A stretch of DNA of 64,000 nt, from the NCBI GenBank assembly GCA_033964015.1, contig CM066920.1, positions 5,671,912-5,735,911 on the forward strand, given 5' to 3'. Positions 57,384 to 64,000 of this stretch are shown one piece after another (within the stretch, counting starts at the first letter, position 1; the number at the start of each line of letters is the position of its first letter). The position numbers were made by a program, and so were the translations under genes. The notes under the pieces are model-generated. The model did no database searches, was not told where the DNA came from, and saw nothing but the letters and a program-made list of their open reading frames with translations. Source of the DNA: Scolanthus callimorphus (taxonomy: Eukaryota; Cnidaria; Anthozoa; Actiniaria; Edwardsiidae).

Positions 57384-58762
57384 TCATGAATTGCTGATAA
57401 CCTCGGCTTCTTCTCTTTCGACTTGTGTCAGTTTACTCGCTTCGCATGTACACGGTTTGACTTCAACGCCCATATTTTCTGTTTTCCAGAATGCCGAGAG
57501 ATCGATGGGGTTTGTGTAGGAGATATGGTACACTTCACCGCCCCTCCCTGTGCTTGTAGATTTGCCTCCAAATATGACCCATCCGATTGGGGTGTTGCGC
57601 GCCACCAGCTCGCCTGATTGTTTAGTAGGGCCTGTGTGCAGGTGGGCGTGATCGATACCGATGAGTAAATCAACTTGACCTTTTCCACGGCGGATCTTTT
57701 CCCTTTCTAAGCCTAGGAGAGTTGCTATTTTCTTTATCTCTATGGCTGCCGCATCATCACTAATTGTCGGGATGCCGATTGCTTTAACGGATACTGTCTT
57801 CCCGCCGTCTGTACATATCGGTACCTTGTACACTTGTGTCTTCATGCCTTCCTCTTCACCACCAACTTTAGTTATTGTTATGTGGGTGTCTTTTCCCTTT
57901 AGACCTAGCATCTTTGCGGTGTCGTGTCTGATCAAACTGATCTGGGCTCCGGAATCTATCAGGATGTTTGCCTGCTTTTGTAGACCATTTTGGCCGCAGA
58001 TATTGGCCGTTACTATAGGCAAAATCGCCCCGTTGCTGTTGGATGTCGCCCCAACGGTTACACTTTGTGGTTTATGCAGTAATGGGTGGTGGAAAGCCTG
58101 ACATGCCTCGTCGCTAGTGCATTGCTTGCGCTTGCTGCAAGTAGCAGCGTAGTGATTTCGCCCTGCTTGTTTTAGGCAGCTGAAGCATACGTGGTTCTTC
58201 TTTGCCGCTTCCAATCTCTCATTGTATTTGAGGGCAGCAAATTTCGTACATTGATCTGGCCAGTGTGTTGACGTCTCGCAAAACCAGCACTTGTGTCTTG
58301 TTTTCTCGGATTCCCCAGCGCTAATCTGATGGACTCCTCCTCTTTGTGCATACCCGCATCGTAGAGGCGCGGTTGCCCTCATTCGAGATTTCATCTCTGA
58401 CGTCATCCACCTCATGAGACCTTCTAGGGTAGCTACCTTCCCATCGCGCTCAACTTCCCGAGACCAGACCTTTAAATCTTCCGCGCACATTTTTTTCTCT
58501 ATCACAGCCAGCATGTGGCTGTTATTCATATCATTTTGACTACCGACTTCCTTAGCGTGTTGTAACTACGATTTACAAGATGGACATAATTCACAGAACC
58601 GAGAATCTTCTCCATTTGCAAAGATTTGAACTTAGATATGTCCTGGATAATTGTATCAGAAACAAGTCTCGGATCACCATAAATTGCATCAAGATAGTTC
58701 CATGCTGCGTCATAATCGCTTCCTATCCCTTTGATAAGTTCAAGCGGCTTTCTCTGAGACAC
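57384..58762 (-). pseudogene. BEL/Pao gag C-terminal part and aspartic protease
   Basis: Two overlapping frames (58762-58526 and 58529-57384) cover the gag end (DUF1759), two zinc knuckles (CWFCETSTHWPDQC, CFSCLKQAGRNHYAATC) and the protease active site ILIDSGAQISLI with GLLIGIDH-type text DLLIGIDHAHL. The frame change at about 58527 breaks gag. Confidence 0.85.
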
Positions 58763-59547
58763 GTGCGAAGTAACGTTACTGCGTCTCGCTTACTATAATG
58801 CGACTCTACAGCGTGCTTAAAATCTGCTCTGAACGTGGCGTACTCTCTTACATCTCCTTTAAATAAAGGCAGTTTCGGTTTTTCTATTTTGAAGCTACAC
58901 GTTGTTGTCATCGGTTTGTGATTAGCGGGGTAGCGGTGGTCTGGACTGTCAATAGCGGCGGCGGGGCTCGCTTGCGTGCCACTGCCGGTGTTCTGGGTAA
59001 TGTCACTATCAGGGCTGTCACTCTTGGTATTGTCGACAGGGGCAGAACTGGTCTGGACAATGTCACTGTCAGAGCTGTCAACTTTGTCTACATTGTTAGG
59101 GGTCTGGGTGTTCTGGACAATGTCAATAACGCTGTCAGAGCTGGCGCCGCTCGGTCCTGGGAGCATTTGAACAGTAATATTGCTATCTTTATCCGTCCCC
59201 TTTCCCTTACCCTTCCCTTTTCCTTTAAACTTTTCCTCTTCTGCAATTTCCTTACTTTCTAAAAACATTTTCGCCTCAACCTCCAGCTTCATGAAACTGT
59301 CTTGGCATTCATTAATCCAGCTCTCTTCGGTTTCGTAGGTTTCATCATCTATGAGCTGTGCATACGTCTCGTGTTTTGCGATAAGAGTCTCATACGCGCT
59401 TCGGTACTTATTTAACGCTCCTCTTACCTCGTCTGTCGTTCTATTATTTTCGATACCGTGCGTCAATGCTTTCCCAGCCCTTGTGAAGGCTGATTTTGCT
59501 GTTCTTCGGTCTACCTTAGTTTTCTTCAGTTCCTCTTCGCTGGCCAT
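58723..59547 (-). CDS. BEL/Pao gag N-terminal part
   Basis: From the ATG at 59545-59547 the frame gives 274 residues: a helical domain with HETYAQLIDDETYE, a Lys/Gly repeat (FKGKGKGKGKGTDKD), and an Asp/Ser-rich linker with repeated VDSSDSDIVQ phrases. It ends with LPLFKGDVREYATFRADFKH, the DUF1759 start, and then shifts frame at about 58730-58760. Confidence 0.8.
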   Translation of the reverse strand: MASEEELKKTKVDRRTAKSAFTRAGKALTHGIENNRTTDEVRGALNKYRSAYETLIAKHETYAQLIDDETYETEESWINECQDSFMKLEVEAKMFLESKEIAEEEKFKGKGKGKGKGTDKDSNITVQMLPGPSGASSDSVIDIVQNTQTPNNVDKVDSSDSDIVQTSSAPVDNTKSDSPDSDITQNTGSGTQASPAAAIDSPDHRYPANHKPMTTTCSFKIEKPKLPLFKGDVREYATFRADFKHAVESHYSKRDAVTLLRTCLRESRLNLSKG

Positions 59548-59638
59548 CCTGTGAATCTCGGCACATCTGTCGTTCTCGTTGCTTAAATACTTGGTCTCCT
59601 GAGCTGAGCGATCTTCTCCGCCGAGAAATCGAATGTAA

Positions 59639-60060
59639 TGGTTCGCTGTACTGTTTCTGATTCCGTGAAGACTTTACCACAAATCGTATAACACTCTAAT
59701 TTGAAGAGATATTTATTCGATCTAAACAAGAATGCACGTAAATAACATTTAGTCAGAGATTACAGGAGATCAACGCTTATTTACAATAATTGGGAATCTA
59801 TAAACACTTACTTCTGTGGCGTGTCTAACTGATCACTGATAATAACTCCTGGTTAGCTGTTTTTACTGTGTCCGGGTTAGCTGTATTTGTGTTCCTTTGG
59901 TTAGCTGAAATTCCACTGATTATACAAACGTTATCTATGTACTTACAATCACATGATTCATACGGGGTAAAACGATCTCTTGATATTAACATCGTAATCT
60001 CTCTTATAATAATTAACTAATGAATAGTGTTTAATATATTGTCCATTTATTAACGTAAAA
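59639..60060 (-). repeat. 5' LTR of the BEL/Pao element (right)
   Basis: It is 422 bases, beginning TGGTTCGCTGTACTG and ending TTAACGTAAAA on the plus strand, where the left LTR has TTAACGTAACA. The last CA is thus mutated here. It is otherwise close to the left copy: the differences are a few single bases, for example CTCCTGG against CTCCTG. Confidence 0.85.
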
Positions 60061-61194
60061 ATCCCCCTTCTGAGAGGGGGTGGGGGGTGGATATTTTCTG
60101 GAACCACACGTTACAAAAAGAGCTGGGAGTTGATTATTCAGCTCTGCATGACTGGCTTTTTCGACTCCTTTCAATCAACACATATATGCCCCTTAATCCC
60201 CACCTTGTAAAACACAATCCCCTGCCTTGTGGAAATAATATGTGCTCTGTATGGAGCCCCTCTATTTACCACAATCATAATATTGATGTGCATTCTTTTA
60301 CTGTAGCAAATTTTCACGGGTGTAAATGATTTAGGAAGAGGGCAAGGACTGGCAAAACAGAATTTATTAACTTACGTAAACTTTATGTACGTTGATAATA
60401 ATCAAGCATGACGCTTCTAAATCTCATAGAAGAACGATGCATGTATGATGGCTGTGGACATTTACAGTAGGGGCTTCATGTATATTGCGTATTTTTTCAT
60501 TTTTTTTTTCTCTCTCAGAAATTCTTATTAAAAGCCTTCGGTAAAATGAGTTTTTCTTACAATTTGACACCGTCTGCTACTGGATTCATTAGCATATAGA
60601 AAAAGCATACCGGCTTTCAACGAATTCGCTAGAGCAGCAAAGCAAGGTCGGCGAACAACAATACCGTCTAAACACTTTTTGCACGACATGACAAATGAAA
60701 CCTGACAAATAGTACTTATGTAGAACAAGCCAATCGAAATCTCAAGCAAATTTGACCGTATAGTATTAAACCTTTCAAGAAATAAAGCTGATGTTAACAA
60801 CGGCGTATTAACGGGCACAGCTAGCTATGATCGTTCAGGCAGTATGCTATATGACTTAGTACCAAGTCGGATGGCTGTATCTGGTTTGTAAAACATGAAC
60901 GTTGACTTACGATTTGAAGAGACTGCAGTCGATTAGAAGCGTTTCAGACGTCCTAGGGGTGAATTGAGGCAGAGACAACAATAATCCCTAGGGTGTGACA
61001 CTGCAGTTTTGTTCATGCGTCGACGCACTGCGATGATTTGTGTACGGCTTGTGTGGGTTCGCTGTGGTACAGCCACGTGACTAGTCGCGGCCTATAGAAG
61101 GACAAGTTAATTTATACTTGTATTACAAGTAAGATTTGCAGGATCAATCTTATTAGCTTAACCGAGCAAATAAACTGAAACTGAATCTTGTACG
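60061..61194. promoter_or_regulatory. Upstream region of unit 2, right of the BEL/Pao element
   Basis: It matches unit 1 from about 44475 to 46136, including the CACGTGAC box and TGCGTCGACGCA. It now lies 9 kb from DUF924 copy 2 but still adjoins the plus-strand exon candidate at 61195. Confidence 0.4.
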
Positions 61195-61259
61195 ATGCTC
61201 GTCGTGAATGGCCTCTTTCTTCGCTCCTTTAGAAGTTTCTTTCAAACAAACGGTGCCAG
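61195..61259 (+). CDS. Candidate first coding exon upstream of the third DUF924 gene
   Basis: This is the counterpart of 46137-46200: ATG, MLVVNGLFLRSFRSFFQTNG, donor GCCAG|GTAAGT. It could be an alternative 5' exon of the DUF924 gene that starts at 62270, but that gene has its own ATG and presequence, and I found no matching acceptor. Confidence 0.35.
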
Positions 61260-61363
61260 GTAAGTTAGTTTTAAAAAAAACTGCGGCCGGCAGTCCCAGC
61301 AATGATCATGTTTCTCGAGCATTTGCATCTTTTACCTTACTACGAAACAAAAACATAATTACT

Positions 61364-61499
61364 TACCTGCCAACTCTCCCGTTTTACGCGGGAGACTCCC
61401 GGTCAAATCTCCCGGTTTTCATCGTAAATCTCCCGGGAAATCAACTCGCTCAGTCTATTTCTGCAGAAGCTCAAGATTTTAAGCGAGCAACCTTTTTTT

Positions 61500-61540
<41 letters not shown>

Positions 61541-61616
61541 GGGGGTGGTGGTGAGACGAGGTTATGACAACATTTTCCCCTATCTCCCGTTTTCACTTGT
61601 CCAAGGTTGGCAGGTA
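61364..61616. mobile_element. MITE with TACCTGCCAAC ends and a T17-G30 run, unit 2 only
   Basis: TTACCTGCCAACTCTCCCGT at the left is inverted at the right as CTCCCGTTTTC then GTTGGCAGGTAT. The middle has 17 T followed by 30 G (61510-61539). Unit 1 lacks it at the matching place (about 46310). Confidence 0.75.
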
Positions 61617-62005
61617 TGCAGAAATTACAATTTAAACTTCTTCAAGTTGGGTAAATTAAAGGTACGTGATATCACGCGTCTATCTTATCGCATCTTCAAC
61701 TTTTTCCATGTTTGAACTATACATTTTTTGTCATTTTTGTCAAAACTGTCAAATCTAACCAATCACACTATCAGCAATCTCCCTTTGCCAGCCAAGGCAA
61801 GCATGACAATGGACAAAATAGACCTCTCATGCAGTCTCTCCTTCCCACCACCTCCTCACCCTCACATTTTTGCTGAAAACAAGCAATATTTCAGAAGAAA
61901 TACACAGGAGCTGGCTCAAGACTGGCACACATGGACCAACTTTTTTGTGCACAGGGCTCCTGTTGATAACAAATTTTTTTTCACCTGATAGGGCTACCCT
62001 GAGCC

Positions 62006-62269
62006 TTACATGTATAATTAAACAAAGGTGTCTCTCTGTCCGTCACTGATAAGCGTGACAGGTCATCGCCAACAAAAAATTGTCTTGTGTGTAGCGATAA
62101 TCCTATGACAGAAAATCCTGTCAGGATCAGCCAGTGTATGGTGGCCTTAACAGGCTACCAATAGTCAAGAACCCCTTGGCCTTACTACTCTAGGCATCCG
62201 ATGCATGCATTCAGTTAAAAATCACAAAGAATTCTAGTCAAACTATAACATGAAAAGGCAGATCATAAG
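62006..62269. promoter_or_regulatory. Upstream region of the third DUF924 gene
   Basis: This is unduplicated sequence between the end of unit 2 and the ATG at 62270. I see no defined motif in it. Confidence 0.3.
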
Positions 62270-63962
62270 ATGATAAAAGCTTGTTATCGATTTTTATCTC
62301 ACAAAAGGTCATTGTTACATGGCAAGCTACTGTCTAGCAGTTCTACCAGCACTGCAAGTTGGATTGATGTTCTAGTTACTGGTTTGGTCCAGAAGCTGAG
62401 AATAAATGGTTCTCTGGAGGGGAACAAATGGATAAGGAAATCAAAGACAGATTTGGTGAACTGGTGGTGCCATCTGCAGATATAGTACCCAAAGATGCTA
62501 ATACACTATTTAATAGCATATACCAACCAGTTTGAAAAGCCATTGTTCTGGACTGACTAGCCTCAAATTTGTGCATAAACGCTTTTTTGTTTTCATGTGA
62601 TTTCGAAGTTATCAGCCCAGAACAATGGCTGTTCGAGCTGGGTGCCATATTCGGATTTGGTGTTTGCATTGTCACAACCTGTCTGTTGTAGCTCACAATT
62701 CATCATGGAAGCAAATAGGTAACCAATACAGAATAATAGACACTGCTTTTTAGGATAAATAGTCATACTAGTCACCCTTATGCCAACTGATTTTACATGT
62801 CGCTTGCAAGAAATTTTGTTCTGGGTGTACACAAGAATTCTGTTCTTATTAATAGATTCCCCCATGATGTACTGTGAGCTACAACAGTTTGGGATCTGAA
62901 ATAGGTGTTTTTTCCTTCCCTGCTGCAGTCTCTCAAGTTGAGAGAAAATGAGAAGATAAGGGGGTTGCACATGACAATGTAACCCCCATGGGAAATCTGG
63001 CAAAGTGACCATGGAATTTCTATTCCTTATCTTTCAATAAAGGGATGGTTATTTTACATGTAATTATGGAGGTAAAATAGTAGTATTGCCTCCAGTTTAT
63101 TGTACCCTCTGAAAGACATGAAAGTTAGGAGGAAAAAACTTTGTTCACTTTGCGTGCAGGGGCAGAGTTTTTCTTGGAAGAACAATTGGCTTGCTTTCCA
63201 AATCTGTAGGAATTAGGCTGTCCCCAGTGCCCACCCCCCCCCCCCCCCCCCCTAGAAAATTCATATTCAAGGGTACTTACGCAACATAATTCTGCTTTCT
63301 TCTTCCCTTGGTCTATACCGTGATGCAAGGACACCTGTGGCAGTTGAAGCTGCATTCCAGGAACTGACAGCTCCTTCAATTTAGGTGGAGCAAGCACAAG
63401 CCGGAGGACTCAAAGAATGGGAACAGGAATCAAGACCATCTCTAGCACTTCTAATAGTCTGTGATCAGTTTAGCAGAAACATTTTCAGGGTAATATCTTT
63501 TGTACTTCTGCCTCATCAAAGATATAATTTTTAAAAATTGATCATTTTTACAAAATTACAAAAAGCATCTCAGCCATGTTTTCAAGTTAGCAGCGGGGGA
63601 GGATCAAGAGCTGGGTTAACTATGCCAATCATGTTGATGGTTACCAATAGTATTAATTAACTATCTTTTTCAGGGTTCTTCCAAATCATTTGCCAGTGAT
63701 CCCAGGGCTAGGGATATTACAAGAAAGGTAAGAAATCCCAATGTCTAGTACAGTCTTTTGTATGTTGCTTTCAGAACAGAATTTAAGTTTTTTTTAATCT
63801 AACTCTTTTCAAGATAAGTTTAAAACGTACACCTTTTAATGTTATATGACTCTTATTTTCTAGTTCTTGGAAAGACAGAGCCATGATCACTTGAAGCACA
63901 GTTTTTCTGAGCGGAGTTTTATTTACCTGCCCATGATGCACAGCGAGGACAATAAAGATCAG
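62270..63962 (+). CDS. DUF924 family protein, third paralogue, partial
   Basis: Exon 1 starts at the ATG at 62270: MIKACYRFLSHKRSLLHGKL, basic and Ser-rich, a possible mitochondrial presequence. It leads to WIDVLV and, one frame over, to YWFGPEAENKWFSGGEQMDK and EIKDRFGEL, ending near 62462 at CTG|GTGGTG. The one-base shift at about 62373-62379 suggests a lost T. Exon 2 is 63385-63489 (VEQAQAGGLKEWEQE, LIVCDQFSRNIFR), exon 3 63674-63727 (GSSKSFASDPRARDITRK) and exon 4 63864-63962 (LPMMHSEDNKDQ). Exons 3 and 4 have exactly the lengths (54 and 99) and phases of the minus-strand copies. The remaining exons lie beyond the window. Confidence 0.85.
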
Positions 63963-64000
63963 GTACAGATGAATAGAAAGTGTTGGCATTATATTAAATA

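Larger units (their letters stand above)
51077..60060 (-). mobile_element. BEL/Pao LTR retrotransposon, defective, with nested LINE
   Basis: It is flanked by ATCCC (51072-51076 and 60061-60065), a 5-bp target duplication; unit 1 has one AACCC-like site there. It has two LTRs of about 422 bases, TGGTTCGCTG to TAACGTAACA. The right one (59639-60060) is the 5' LTR of this minus-strand element. The left one is split by a LINE. The coding part runs from 59547 down to 55091: gag with zinc knuckles, aspartic protease, reverse transcriptase, Pao peptidase region, RNase H, and the ends of an integrase. Next to the left LTR, GGGGCGGAGGA on the minus strand is a good polypurine tract. Frames are broken and the integrase core is missing, so it is not autonomous. 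Confidence 0.9.
46728..62005. repeat. Tandem duplication, unit 2, enlarged by insertions
   Basis: This is the second copy of the 40131-46727 unit. It ends at GGGCTACCCTGAGCC (62005), as unit 1 does at 46727. ACATGTA occurs at the left border (40132), the internal junction (46729) and just past the right border (62008). Without the 9.0 kb BEL/Pao element and smaller insertions the unit would be about 6 kb. Confidence 0.85.

Overview
The window looks like intron-rich invertebrate animal DNA, most likely from a cnidarian such as a coral or sea anemone. I base this on the gene content (GLOD5, a CDP-alcohol phosphotransferase, MIEAP, AIFM1, cyclin A, three DUF924 genes), short exons with GT-AG introns, low GC, and a dense load of short inverted-repeat elements, CR1/L2-type LINEs and a BEL/Pao LTR element. 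The species is an inference; no gene gives it directly.

Layout. 1-1000: repeats. 1059-1469 (+): GLOD5-like exon. 1753-8682 (-): ten-exon choline/ethanolaminephosphotransferase-like gene, convergent with GLOD5. 8683-14083: no gene seen, but several MITEs and a 1.8 kb foldback element. 14084-14595 (+): small type I membrane protein with a Cys-rich ectodomain. 15882-22211 (-): MIEAP/SPATA18 homologue. 23239-33122 (-): complete 17-exon AIFM1. About 0.96 kb separates its start from that of cyclin A (34085-38631, +, eight exons), a head-to-head pair. 40131-62005: a tandem duplication of a DUF924 locus. Unit 1 (40131-46727) and unit 2 (46728-62005) each hold a six-exon DUF924 gene on the minus strand, the head-to-head upstream region, and a small plus-strand first-exon candidate. 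Unit 2 is interrupted by a BEL/Pao element (51077-60060) whose left LTR was split by a LINE, itself carrying a MITE. 62270-63962 (+): a third, diverged DUF924 gene running off the window.

How the genes relate. AIFM1 and MIEAP are consecutive on one strand and both concern mitochondrial integrity and death. AIFM1 and cyclin A probably share a bidirectional promoter. The other neighbours have no evident functional link.

Quality. In five multi-exon or single-exon genes the reading frame closes only if one base is missing from the sequence, mostly in A/T runs, which suggests homopolymer under-calling in the assembly. The DUF924 duplication may be real, or two haplotypes laid in tandem by the assembler. 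All splice sites were placed by eye.
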